From: Streptomyces sp. NBC_00582
GTDB lineage: Bacteria > Actinomycetota > Actinomycetes > Streptomycetales > Streptomycetaceae
Direction: 5' to 3'
DNA length: 64,000 nt
Assembly: GCF_036345155.1 (NCBI RefSeq)
Contig: NZ_CP107773.1
Location: forward strand, 62,001-126,000
Shown here: one piece after another, positions 15,798-23,760 of the stretch
How the letters are laid out: each line of letters begins with the position of its first letter
Position numbering within the stretch: the stretch's first letter is position 1
Program-made: the position numbers and the translations under genes
Notes under the pieces: model-generated
Database searches by the model: none
What the model saw: only the letters and a program-made list of their open reading frames with translations
Told to the model about the DNA's origin: nothing

Positions 15798-16963
15798 CGA
15801 GACTCCAGGGCTCGGTAGGAGGCGAGGGCAACCGCCGCCGCCAGGACGACGGGCAGGGCCAGTGCGGTGGTCAGGCTGGTGAGCGAGGCGATCGCTCCGA
15901 TGGCGGCCGGTCCGGCGAGCAGGCCGAGGTAGCCGGCACTGGCGACCGTGCCCACGGCACGCGGTCCTCCTCGTCCGGCGGCTGTGATGAGGGCCGGCAT
16001 GGCTGTGGACAGGCCGGCGCCGAGGGCCATCCAGCCGAGCAGGGCGGCCGGGGCGCTGCCGGCGATCAGTGCGGCACCGAGTCCGGCGGCGCCCAGCGCT
16101 GCGCCAACGCGCACCAGGACGGGTGCTCCGTAACGGCTGGTCAGCCGGTCTCCTGCGAGCCGGCCCGCACTCATGGCGGCGCTGTAGAGGGCGTAGGCGG
16201 CCGCCGCTGTTGCCTCGGAGCTGTGGAGGGAGTGCAGGTGAACTGCCGACCAGTCGGCGGCAGCGCCTTCAGCCAGCAGGCATGCAGCGGCCAGGGCGCC
16301 GAGCAGCCAGACAGTGGCGTGGGCAGTCTGCGCGGGCTTGACCTTGTCCGGGACTGCTTCGGGGCGCTGGGGCGCGTGATCGAGGGAAGTTGACGCCCGT
16401 ACGCCCGGAACGGCGATGACCGCGGCGAGCACCGTGAAGGCGCCGACCATCGCGAACAGCACGCTGTGGGGCATCCAGGTGGTCACGGCTGCGAGCGCGG
16501 CCCCGCACAGAGCGCCGATTGAGTAGGCGGCGTGCAGCCCGGACATGATCGGCCTCTGGTAGGCGAGCTCGCAGTGGACGGCAGAGGCGTTGCAGCCGAC
16601 GTCCAACAGCCCGTGGGCGATGCCGAAGACGACCGCGGCGGCGATCAGGGTCGGCAAGGTTCGGCACTGGCCGAGGAGGGCCAGACCGAGGCCGAAGACC
16701 ATGGCGGGGACGATCAGCAGCCGGGAGGGACCGTGCCGGTGGGCCAGGCGCCCGCCGAGCTGGAGTCCGGCGACCATGCCGGCTGCGGCACCGAGGAGGA
16801 CGAGTGAGAGTTGGCCCGGCCCGAGGTGTGCCGTGCTCTGGACCGCGGGCAGCCTCGTGCCCCAGACCGCCATGGCGAGGCCCAGCACGGCGAAGACACC
16901 GAGCAGCAGTCGTCGGTCGTTTGTCGGTGGGGCGGACTGCTCGGCCGCAGCGATCGCGGTCAT
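15794..16963 (-). CDS. MFS transporter, 389 aa
   Basis: Major facilitator resembling the YbjJ-like branch: an early GTRLPAVQ motif after segment 1, GRLAHRHGPSRLL in loop 2-3, and a GIAHGLLDVGCNASAVH stretch typical of that group. Twelve hydrophobic segments span the protein. The ATG at 16963 is chosen because upstream in-frame sequence is polar and His/Arg-rich and AGGGG precedes it. Its stop overlaps the HAD start (ATGA). The branch differs from the two paralogous carriers at 6.6-10.5 kb, so it probably has a different substrate or direction. Confidence 0.83.
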   Translation of the reverse strand: MTAIAAAEQSAPPTNDRRLLLGVFAVLGLAMAVWGTRLPAVQSTAHLGPGQLSLVLLGAAAGMVAGLQLGGRLAHRHGPSRLLIVPAMVFGLGLALLGQCRTLPTLIAAAVVFGIAHGLLDVGCNASAVHCELAYQRPIMSGLHAAYSIGALCGAALAAVTTWMPHSVLFAMVGAFTVLAAVIAVPGVRASTSLDHAPQRPEAVPDKVKPAQTAHATVWLLGALAAACLLAEGAAADWSAVHLHSLHSSEATAAAAYALYSAAMSAGRLAGDRLTSRYGAPVLVRVGAALGAAGLGAALIAGSAPAALLGWMALGAGLSTAMPALITAAGRGGPRAVGTVASAGYLGLLAGPAAIGAIASLTSLTTALALPVVLAAAVALASYRALESR

Positions 16964-17082
16964 CGCTCGGCCCCTGTCGCGGGCGTGGGCCGGCCGGTCG
17001 CAATGGGAGACCAAGGTCGCTGGGAATCCCGCGGGTTGGGCCGCGTGGTGGTGTGTCTCATGGCGGTTCTCCGGTTCGGCGG

Positions 17083-18345
17083 TCAGGAAGCGGCGGGGAC
17101 GGGGACGGCGGTCATGCGTGCGGCCGTGCGCCGATGGGTGAGCCCGGCGAGCGGCAGGCACAGGGCTGCGCCCACGGCGCCGGCGGCAAGGGTCGTGAGC
17201 GCGGCGAGAGCCCCACCGCCAGAGGTCAGGGAAACGGCTGCGACAACCGGGGCGACGATCACGGCGACGGCGAGGGTGGATCCCCAGATGCCTGCGTACA
17301 GGCCGCGGGCGGACTCGGGTGCGAGCTTGTTGAGGACATCGGATGCGGCAATGAAAAAGGCGATCTCGCCGGGAACGGCGGCGACCACGGCGAGGCTGTA
17401 GCCGAGGGTGGTATCGGCGAGGCCGGCGCTGCCCATGCCGACGCCCAGAACGAGCGAGCTAGCCGCGAGTGTGCCGATCATGGGCCTCTGTCCCCCGCAA
17501 CGGCGGCTGAGCCACGGCGTGAGCAGGGGGGTGAGGGCGATCACCGTTGCGGCGTTGGCGACCTGCGTCCATCCATAGGCGGTGGCAGCCAAGCCGTCGT
17601 CCTCCATGAGCATCGGAAGCGCGGTGAACATCCCCGCCGCGCACGTCAGGGCGAAGACGCTCGCCGCCCACAGCAGCCACAACCGCGCGTCGCTGGCCAC
17701 GGCCCGTAGGGGGATGCGGCTGGAGGGCGCAATTGCGGAAGGGGCGTCGGCGGGCAGGGAGCGGTGGGCGATGAAGGCGCATGCCCCGCACGCGGCGGCG
17801 TTGAGCCAGAACAGGATCTGGAAGCCGAGATGCGCGGCCAGAAAACCGCCGACCGCTCCGGTGAGGGCCGCACCGATGTTCACGGCGCCGTGGCGCCATC
17901 CGTTGACCGAGGCACGCTGCGCGTCGTCCGTGATGAGGTCGGCAATGAGCGCCGAGACAACCGGGCGCGCCGCGTCGTAGACGATGCCGGCGACGAGAGC
18001 CCCGGTGCACACGGCGGCGAAGTCGTGTGCCTGCGCCAGCAGCGGAAGGAGGACGGCGGCCGTCGCCATCGCGGTCACCAGGGTGCGGCGTCGGCCAAGG
18101 CGGTCGGCAGCCCATCCGGTCAGCACCTGGCCGAGGAGCCAGCCGATGCCGAAGACAGCGAGGACCTGGCCGACTCCCGCGGTGGTATAGCCCAGGTGCT
18201 TGAGGTGGTAACTGAGGAACGGGTACGCGAAGCCGAAGCTGCGTGCCACGAGCGTGGTGACGAGCAAGGCCCAGATAGCGGGCGGCCACGGGCGTGGGGC
18301 GGGTTGGGCGGGAACTTTGGCGGCGGACAGGGTGGTGGCTGACAC
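17083..18345 (-). CDS. MFS transporter, 420 aa
   Basis: Twelve-segment major facilitator with a clear loop motif GWAADRLGRRRTLV and drug-exporter-like segments (AIWALLVTTLVARSFGFAYP near the N-terminus). It is the first gene of the long - strand run that ends near 5.8 kb or beyond. A strong hairpin lies 80 bases upstream. An efflux or self-protection role is plausible but not shown. It is separated from the next MFS gene by 119 bases, which hold no convincing ORF. Confidence 0.83.
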   Translation of the reverse strand: MSATTLSAAKVPAQPAPRPWPPAIWALLVTTLVARSFGFAYPFLSYHLKHLGYTTAGVGQVLAVFGIGWLLGQVLTGWAADRLGRRRTLVTAMATAAVLLPLLAQAHDFAAVCTGALVAGIVYDAARPVVSALIADLITDDAQRASVNGWRHGAVNIGAALTGAVGGFLAAHLGFQILFWLNAAACGACAFIAHRSLPADAPSAIAPSSRIPLRAVASDARLWLLWAASVFALTCAAGMFTALPMLMEDDGLAATAYGWTQVANAATVIALTPLLTPWLSRRCGGQRPMIGTLAASSLVLGVGMGSAGLADTTLGYSLAVVAAVPGEIAFFIAASDVLNKLAPESARGLYAGIWGSTLAVAVIVAPVVAAVSLTSGGGALAALTTLAAGAVGAALCLPLAGLTHRRTAARMTAVPVPAAS

Positions 18346-18424
18346 AGACGCTCCAGGAAAAGCGGACGCGAGTCGTTCCGGGCGGGGCGGCCGGCGTCAG
18401 CTGGTTCGGGCGCCGGTGGATGTG

Positions 18425-18451
18425 GGGGGCGTCGTCGCGGACGACGCCCCC
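18425..18451 (-). terminator. hairpin, 12-bp perfect stem with 3-base loop
   Basis: GGGGGCGTCGTC pairs with GACGACGCCCCC around GCG. It lies between the secreted-protein gene ending at 18570 and the MFS gene starting at 18345. There is no U-run, so it is either an actinomycete-type terminator of the upstream gene or a leader hairpin of the biosynthetic operon. Confidence 0.55.
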
Positions 18452-18569
18452 GCTGAGCAGCTGGCCCACGCCCGCGCCGGAAGGACACGGGGGGATCGCC
18501 CCCAGGGGGATGGGAGGGAGGCGCCTGGCTGCGTCTGATGCCCGGCTTGGCCGGGAACTTGAGCGGCGT

Positions 18570-19100
18570 CTACACGGTTGGGGACGCGCTGAAGTGCGTG
18601 GTCCGGTAGTCCTTGCCGTCGTTATTCCAGTCCAGCTGGATGAAGCCGTCGGCGAGGTATCGGCCGGAGCCGGCCTTGTACTTGAGGGTCCCGGTCGTGT
18701 AGCTGCCGTTGCCGGCCGTGTTGCCGTGCTCGAGCTTGTACTCGAGGCCGGTGTAGTTCGCCGCCTTCACGACGGGGTCGGTGCCCGAGACGGATTTCTT
18801 GGTCTGGAGATGGAAGCGGGCACCATCGAGTACGTCGGTCTGGTTGACGTACGACACGGGCCCCTCGAAGTCGACCTTGGCGTAGGTGTAGATGTAGCCG
18901 CCGGATCGCTTGGCGCACAGGTGGACGTCGAAGTTGTAGTTGTCGGCCCATGGCCCGGAGTAGGCCGGGTTGTCGACAGAGGCGCTGCTGGTCTTGCAGT
19001 GGTAGCTCGCCGCTGAGGCGGTGGTGGCGGTAAGGAGCGTGGTGCCGGTGACAGCGGCGGCGGCGAGAAGGGTGACGGCGGTGCGCATGAGCGCGGGCAT
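18570..19100 (-). CDS. secreted protein, 176 aa
   Basis: Sec-exported protein: the signal peptide starts MPALMRTAVTLLAAAAVTGT and cleavage is predicted after ASA near residue 30. The mature part (about 145 residues) is rich in Tyr, Asn and Gly (DNPAYSGPWADNYNFDVHLC, SGGYIYTYAKVDFEG, FIQLDWNNDGKDYRTTHFSA) and looks like a single beta-sandwich with two cysteines. I do not recognise the family. The ATG at 19100 follows GGAGGA. Its leader contains a 75-bp element also found upstream of the neighbouring SH3-like gene, so the two are probably co-regulated. Confidence 0.75.
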   Translation of the reverse strand: MPALMRTAVTLLAAAAVTGTTLLTATTASAASYHCKTSSASVDNPAYSGPWADNYNFDVHLCAKRSGGYIYTYAKVDFEGPVSYVNQTDVLDGARFHLQTKKSVSGTDPVVKAANYTGLEYKLEHGNTAGNGSYTTGTLKYKAGSGRYLADGFIQLDWNNDGKDYRTTHFSASPTV

Positions 19101-19175
19101 GGTGGATTCCTCCAGGAGACGAGAGGGGTCGGCGGACCGTTGCGGTCTGGCCGGTGACAGGGATGGTGAGCGGGT

Positions 19176-19250
19176 GTAGGTTCTCGTCGCTCGTGTCTGC
19201 GGCGAGGCTGCGACCTGTGGGTTCTTGCGGTGTCTCACGCCGTGGCGAGC
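19176..19250 (-). promoter_or_regulatory. duplicated leader element, copy A
   Basis: A 75-bp stretch, 76 bases upstream of the secreted-protein start at 19100, repeated with about six changes at 19796-19870 upstream of the next secreted gene. Read on the - strand it contains CACCGCAAGAACCCACAGGT and CAGCCTCGCCGCAG. Placement upstream of wall-associated genes and the GAACCC..CAG..CCTCG pattern recall actinomycete c-di-AMP (ydaO) leaders, but the match is partial and not proven. Confidence 0.5.
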
Positions 19251-19386
19251 CGCTCGTTCTCGCCTTGCCCACGGGGCAACGCGGTCCCTTCGCTTCGGTC
19301 CCACTCGGTGCGCGCTGGCCCAGTGGCCTGTGCTGGTTCGATCCCAGTGGGACAGATGCGGTGTTGGGGCCGCTTGAGGAGGGTCT

Positions 19387-19749
19387 TCAGCACCCCTGCG
19401 TGCCCTTGGGCACCAACTTCTGGACGTAGACCCAGTTGACCCAGCCGACGGTGCCCTTCGGCAGACCGTTGCGGCTCTTGGCCCGCAGCTTGGCCTTGTA
19501 CCAATAGCAGGCGCCGCCGGCGTTGCTCGTCGCGGTGACCGTGATCTTGTCGCCTGTGGCCACGAGCCCCTTGGACGTGTATCCCGTCCCCGGCCCGGTG
19601 CGATAGTTGACGCCGGAGGAGCCCACGATGGTCGTGTTGTAGTCGCGGACATTGTTCTCGGCGGCCGCCGAGGCAGGTGCTGCTGCCACGGCACCGGCAG
19701 CGATGAATGCGGTCGTCAGGGCGGCGGCCGTAGCGAGACGTGCTTGCAT
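19387..19749 (-). CDS. secreted SH3-like protein, 120 aa
   Basis: Sec-exported small protein with a bacterial SH3-like domain. The signal peptide (MQARLATAAALTTAFIAAGA) is cleaved near ASAAAE. The domain has the typical VNYRTGPGTGYTSKGLV start, followed by GDKITVTATS and a C-terminal GTVGWVNWVYVQKL strand. SH3b domains often bind cell-wall peptides. The ATG at 19749 follows GGAGAC. It is one of four related genes in tandem (19387, 19986, 20563, 21109). It ends 286 bases before the next start, a stretch containing leader copy A. Confidence 0.83.
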   Translation of the reverse strand: MQARLATAAALTTAFIAAGAVAAAPASAAAENNVRDYNTTIVGSSGVNYRTGPGTGYTSKGLVATGDKITVTATSNAGGACYWYKAKLRAKSRNGLPKGTVGWVNWVYVQKLVPKGTQGC

Positions 19750-19795
19750 GAAGGTCTCCTGCGAGGGGGAACGGCCTAGGCCGCTCGGGGTGGTC

Positions 19796-19870
19796 GTAGG
19801 TTCACGTCGCTCGTGTCCTGCGGCGAGGCTGTGACCTGTGGGTTCTTGCGGTGCCTCACTCCGTGGCGAG
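19796..19870 (-). promoter_or_regulatory. duplicated leader element, copy B
   Basis: Second copy of the 75-bp element, 47 bases upstream of the SH3-like gene start at 19749. Differences from copy A are mostly single bases (for example CTGTGACC against CTGCGACC), with one length change. The same position relative to two secreted-protein genes argues for a regulatory leader rather than a coding repeat. Confidence 0.5.
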
Positions 19871-19985
19871 CTGCCCGAGGGCGTCGCTGCCCGAGAAGTC
19901 TCAGCGCCGGCCACCGAGTGGCCACGGTTGGTGAGGATTGGCCACGAGCTGCGGGAACCTACAGAGGGGATGCGGGCCAGGTGGG

Positions 19986-20342
19986 TCAGCCGCCCAGCTG
20001 GTAGAGGCCGTCGTCGCGCACCCAGCCCTTGGTGCCCTTGGCGATGCCGGACTTGGAGCGCTGGGTGAGCTGGCTGTAGGCCCAGTCACCGCGACTGCAC
20101 AACACGGTCAACTTGTCGCCCCGGTACAAGTAGCCGCGGCTGGTGTAGGCGGTGCCGGGGCCGGTGCGGTAGTTCCATGCGTTCTTGGCCACGGTGGCGC
20201 GATAGTTCGCCCAGTTGACGGTGCACTTGCTGTGTTCGCCGACGGCGTGTGCGGCCGGGGCGGTGGTGACGGTCAGGGCGGCAGCGGCCACGAGGGCGAG
20301 AGCGGCGGGCGCAGCCGAGCGGAGGGCGAGATTGCGGATCAT
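19986..20342 (-). CDS. secreted SH3-like protein, 118 aa
   Basis: Paralogue of the neighbouring SH3-like proteins. The signal peptide (MIRNLALRSAAPAALALVAA) ends near AHA. The mature region carries NYRTGPGTAYTSRGYLYRGD, then KLTVLCSRGDWAYSQLTQRS and a C-terminal GTKGWVRDDGLYQL strand. Two cysteines (SKCTVN, VLCSRG) may form a disulfide. The ATG at 20342 is preceded by AAAGGT. Likely role: binding to the cell wall or another extracellular target; no catalytic motif is present. Confidence 0.83.
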   Translation of the reverse strand: MIRNLALRSAAPAALALVAAAALTVTTAPAAHAVGEHSKCTVNWANYRATVAKNAWNYRTGPGTAYTSRGYLYRGDKLTVLCSRGDWAYSQLTQRSKSGIAKGTKGWVRDDGLYQLGG

Positions 20343-20428
20343 CGGGAAGCGACCTTTCGGGACACAGAAGGAGGCGGGGTGTTGCCCGTCTCGGCCGGGG
20401 CGCAGCGACTGGCGGGTGCGGGTACCAC

Positions 20429-20467
20429 CCCCGGCAGGACGGCGGGGTGTTGGCCGTCCTGCCGGGG
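20429..20467 (-). terminator. hairpin, 14-bp perfect stem
   Basis: CCCCGGCAGGACGG at 20429-20442 pairs with 20454-20467 around an 11-base loop. It lies about 95 bases after the end of the SH3-like gene at 20563 and before the next - strand start, so it probably terminates that gene. There is no long U-run. Confidence 0.6.
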
Positions 20468-20562
20468 ACGGGAAGAGGCACGTCCGGTGGCGGGTGCGGA
20501 GGGCGGAGCGGCCAGGAGCAGGCGCGTGGGTAACGCCGGGCACAACACCGCTCAGGCTGGGG

Positions 20563-20925
20563 CTACTTGGGGATGGGCGGCGTGGGCGCCGGGTTGCTGT
20601 TGTAGGGGTTGGCGCACTGGTAGACCATGTAGCCGCGGACCTTCTTGCCGTCGCTCTTCCGCGTGACCGTTCCGCGGGTGTACCACTGCTTCTCGGCCTT
20701 CTTGTAGGCCCACTGGTCGTAGGCGACCTTGTCGCCGCGGTAGCCGATGCCCACCACCGTGGAGTTCTTTGCCGGCGCCTTGCGGATCTTGACCGCGCTG
20801 CAGGAGATCTTCGTGTGGCCGGTGTCGGCAGCCTGCGCCGTCGAGGCGGTGGCTACACCGCCGGCGGCGACGGCCAGGCCCACCGTCGTGGCCAGGAGGG
20901 TGTGCTTGACGCGCTGGGTTATCAC
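20563..20925 (-). CDS. secreted SH3-like protein, 120 aa
   Basis: Sec-exported protein. The signal peptide (MITQRVKHTLLATTVGLAVA) is cleaved near AQA. The mature part is a divergent SH3-like domain: VKIRKAPAKNSTVVGIGYRG replaces the usual NYRTGPGTxYTSKG, followed by DKVAYDQWAYKKAEKQWYTR and a Pro-rich tail (NSNPAPTPPIPK). Cysteines at the start and near the end of the domain may pair. It is more divergent than the three other copies, so this member may bind something different. Confidence 0.8.
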   Translation of the reverse strand: MITQRVKHTLLATTVGLAVAAGGVATASTAQAADTGHTKISCSAVKIRKAPAKNSTVVGIGYRGDKVAYDQWAYKKAEKQWYTRGTVTRKSDGKKVRGYMVYQCANPYNSNPAPTPPIPK

Positions 20926-21108
20926 CAGGGACTCCTTGGAGTGGAGGGAAACTTGGCCGGGCAGCCCGGCCCGGGCACTGCTTTGTGGGGGCGGATCGCT
21001 TCAGTGCTGCGCGGCGCGAAAGCGGCGGCAGGGCCGGCTTGTGGACCTGCCGGCACCTCGGCCGGGCATGCACCCGCGATCGGTGCGGGCAGCTGGACCA
21101 CGACCGGA

Positions 21109-21462
21109 TCAGTCCAACTGCATGGGCACGCAGTCGTAGGCGTACTTCGCGGCGACCCAGCCGCTGGCGTTCTTGGCCAGCCCTGTCCTGGACTTCTGGC
21201 CGAGCTGGAGCTTGATCCAGGAACCCTTGGTGGAGACCTTCTTGCCCCAGTCGCCCTTGTAGAGCAGGCCCTTGGAGGCGTAGCTCGTGGAGGGGCCGGT
21301 CCGGAAGTTCACGGCATTGGTGTTGATCTTGTAGTAGACCCGCGGCTTGCACGGCATCGCGGCCGCGCTGGCGGCCGGGGCGGTGGTCACCGCCAGGCCG
21401 GCAGTCACCGACAGGGCGAGCATGGCCGTGGTGGCAAGTCGAGCTGGAGCACGGAGTCGCAT
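21109..21462 (-). CDS. secreted SH3-like protein, 117 aa
   Basis: Fourth SH3-like paralogue and the first of the tandem set in transcription order. The signal peptide (MRLRAPARLATTAMLALSVT) is cleaved near ASA. The domain shows NFRTGPSTSYASKGLLYKGD, WIKLQLGQKSRTG and a final GWVAAKYAYDC. The ATG at 21462 is chosen over one 18 bases upstream because AAGGGA lies at the right distance. Two cysteines flank the domain. No enzyme motif is visible. Confidence 0.82.
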   Translation of the reverse strand: MRLRAPARLATTAMLALSVTAGLAVTTAPAASAAAMPCKPRVYYKINTNAVNFRTGPSTSYASKGLLYKGDWGKKVSTKGSWIKLQLGQKSRTGLAKNASGWVAAKYAYDCVPMQLD

Positions 21463-22745
21463 GGGATCCCTTCGATCCATGAGGGTGGAGAAGTGCGTGA
21501 TGGGGCACGGCGCCACACAGAGCCGCACGGCGATGCGGGCGCGCTCGCCGTCAGGTCGCGCGGGCCGCTGCCTGTGCGCGGACGCTGGGCACGACTGCCC
21601 GGCGTGGGGGGTGTCTGCCGCGCGTGCCCTGTGCTTAGCGGCGGCAGAGCAGGGGATGGGGGCGGGCCGGGCGTTGTCCGGCATGTGCGCGGCCGGGCTC
21701 AAGGGCCCTGCGTCGAGCATCTTTTGGCGGAGCGCCATGTGCGGCGCGGCAGGAGCAGCTGCTGGGAGGCCGCCTAGCTCCTGCCGCGCGCCGCTCGCTC
21801 GGGGGAAGCAGATCTTCCCCGGGCGTAACACCGGTCGAGGATCTGGTAAATCCGCGACCGGCCCGGACGCGCCGTCGGGCGAGGTCGGGTGCTAGCCGCT
21901 CAGCCCGGCTGCGCCGAGGTCCTTCAAACGGTCCAGCTCCGCTCGGGAGCATCGGCGGGGAGCCGAGGCTGTGGTACGCGGTTTCCGCTGGTCCGTCACG
22001 TGCTTGGAGGTCATGCAGTTCGCCCCGTCTGGCTCGGGGGGCCTTTCTCAGGAAAGTGCAGCGGCCACGCTGTTCTCATGCGGCGCACTGGTCTATCCTG
22101 AGCAGCGCCGACGTGCTCGAACACGCCGGTGGAAGGCCCCAGTGGTTCCTCAGATCTGCTGGTGGTGACTCTGCTGAGAGTCGTTTTGCACAGGCCCTGT
22201 CAGGGGCCTGGTTTTGCGCTGGCGAGAGCGGGTGCCGAGACGGTGGCTCCAACCACCCTCTGGTGCCCGCCTCCTGGTTTATGCGGCGGATTCGTCGCCG
22301 CTCACCGGGCCAGCTCGCCGCTGGCCTGATCGGCTCTCCCGCAGGCGGGTTCGGCTTGTGCCTCACTCGTCCGATGGTTGGGCCGGGCTTGCATCGGCAA
22401 CGCTAGGCATATGCGCGAGGCAGTGCCATTTCGGCAGTGCACAATCTCGCCGCTGACACCTGTCGGCTCTGCACCAGTCGGGCGTATGGCAGCCCGAAAG
22501 TGCACCTTCCTCATGACGGCCGTGCCGGGGGTGCACACGTCCCGGTTCCCGGCACGACTCATCCGGCACTTGGCAAACTTTGCGCCACTTCCCCAACACC
22601 CTGCCTGAGACGGCTGGTTGAGCGACAAAGCGACATTCCGCCGAGGGACTCTCGTGATCTTGCGGGGGTGAGTTTACCCTCCCCTGATGAGTCCTTTCCC
22701 GTGTCCCCCTAGGGACAGCGGTGGGGTTTGTGGTAGCCCTCCGTT
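21463..22745. other. long intergenic region, no convincing gene
   Basis: About 1.28 kb without a supported coding region. The open frames here are short, Arg/Pro/Ser rich and lack ribosome binding sites. It must contain the promoter of the SH3-like gene at 21462 and of the ligase at 22746. The only clear structure is a terminator-like hairpin near 22191 facing right, with no annotated + strand gene in front of it. Confidence 0.6.
22191..22215 (+). terminator. rho-independent-like terminator with no gene upstream
   Basis: CAGGCCC pairs with GGGCCTG around a 6-base loop and is followed by GTTTT, a textbook shape on the + strand. No + strand gene ends before it, so a small RNA or unrecognised short gene in 21.5-22.19 kb is possible. 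Confidence 0.5.
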
Positions 22746-23711
22746 GTGATCGACCTTCCCGCAGCGCCGATGCTCGCGACCCCTGTCGAGACGTTTGCAC
22801 TTCCCGTCAACTGGTTTGCCGAACCAAAGTGGGACGGGTTCCGGGCCCTCGCAGCACGGGATGCTGATGGCTCCCCGGTGTTGCGGTCACGCGGGGGCAG
22901 TGACCTGGCTGCGGCCTTTCCGGAGATCACCGACGCCATTCGCCAGCTGGACAGCCCCGTCGTCCTCGACGGCGAACTGGTCGTCTGGGAGGAAACCAGG
23001 CTCGCGTTCGAACGGCTCACGCAGCGGCTGCACCGACGGGGTGCCGCCGCTCAGCGGGCCGCAGCCGCTTGGCCCGCCCACTATGTCGTGTTCGACCTGC
23101 TCCATGTGGACGGCCGGAGTCTGTTCGCTCGTCCATACGTTGAAAGGCGACGGGCCCTGGAGGACTTGTTCCGGCGAAAGAGTCTTTCGGCGCCCTGGAC
23201 GTTGTGCCCGTCGACCGGCGACGCGGAGGTGGCCCGCAGATGGCTGTCCTGGTCCGCGGCCGGGGTCGAGGGCTGTGTATTCAAGGACGGCACGGAAAGC
23301 TACCGGCCAGGGGCGCGCTCGTGGCGGAAGTACCGCGTGCGCGACACCCTTGAGATGGTCGTCGGTGCGGTCACGGGACCACCGACCCGTCCCAGGAGTC
23401 TGCTGCTCGGCCGGCACGATGCGCAGGGACGCCTTCGTTATGCGGGGCGCACAAGTACGTTGTCTGCTGCCCATGCCCGCGGCCTGGACGGTTTCTTGCA
23501 CCCGGTGCAGACGGATCACCCGTGGGGCGGGCGGTCCTTCTCCGCTGGTTGGGGATCGCAGGAGAAGCTGACGGTGTCGCTGGTCGTTCCGGAGACGGTC
23601 GTGGAGGTGAGCGCGGATGTGTCCAGGGATGCCCGCGGCCGTCTGCGCCACCCTGTTCGGTTCGTCCGGGTGCGGGCGGACATGCCCCCCGAAGAGGTGC
23701 CGCCCTTCTAG
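22746..23711 (+). CDS. ligC: ATP-dependent DNA ligase, LigC type
   Basis: Nick-joining DNA ligase using ATP; at 321 aa it is the short LigC form with only nucleotidyltransferase and OB domains. The adenylated lysine is in EPKWDGFRAL (motif I). Motif III is VVLDGELVVW, motif IV EGCVFKD, and motif V is around KYRVRDTLEMVVGAV. The OB domain follows from about residue 215 (RLRYAGRTSTLS). The start is the GTG at 22746. It has no polymerase or nuclease partner nearby, whereas LigC in related bacteria often works with NHEJ-type or base-excision repair. It stands alone, with a long non-coding stretch before it. Confidence 0.9.
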   Translation: MIDLPAAPMLATPVETFALPVNWFAEPKWDGFRALAARDADGSPVLRSRGGSDLAAAFPEITDAIRQLDSPVVLDGELVVWEETRLAFERLTQRLHRRGAAAQRAAAAWPAHYVVFDLLHVDGRSLFARPYVERRRALEDLFRRKSLSAPWTLCPSTGDAEVARRWLSWSAAGVEGCVFKDGTESYRPGARSWRKYRVRDTLEMVVGAVTGPPTRPRSLLLGRHDAQGRLRYAGRTSTLSAAHARGLDGFLHPVQTDHPWGGRSFSAGWGSQEKLTVSLVVPETVVEVSADVSRDARGRLRHPVRFVRVRADMPPEEVPPF

Positions 23712-23760
23712 GTCCGCAGACCGGAGGAAGGAGAGGGATGAAAGCCCGGCACCGCGGCGG

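Noticed and set aside
19300..19360. tRNA-like 3' half: a T-arm pattern GGTTCGATCCCA followed by a possible acceptor strand on +
   Set aside because: No matching 5' acceptor strand, D-arm or anticodon arm can be placed upstream at the right distance; the segment lies in the leader region of a - strand gene and is probably a chance match.
22378..22608. Possible small + gene MREAVPFRQCTISPLTPVGS and on
   Set aside because: No ribosome site at usable distance, no domain, overlapping open frames of equal quality on -.
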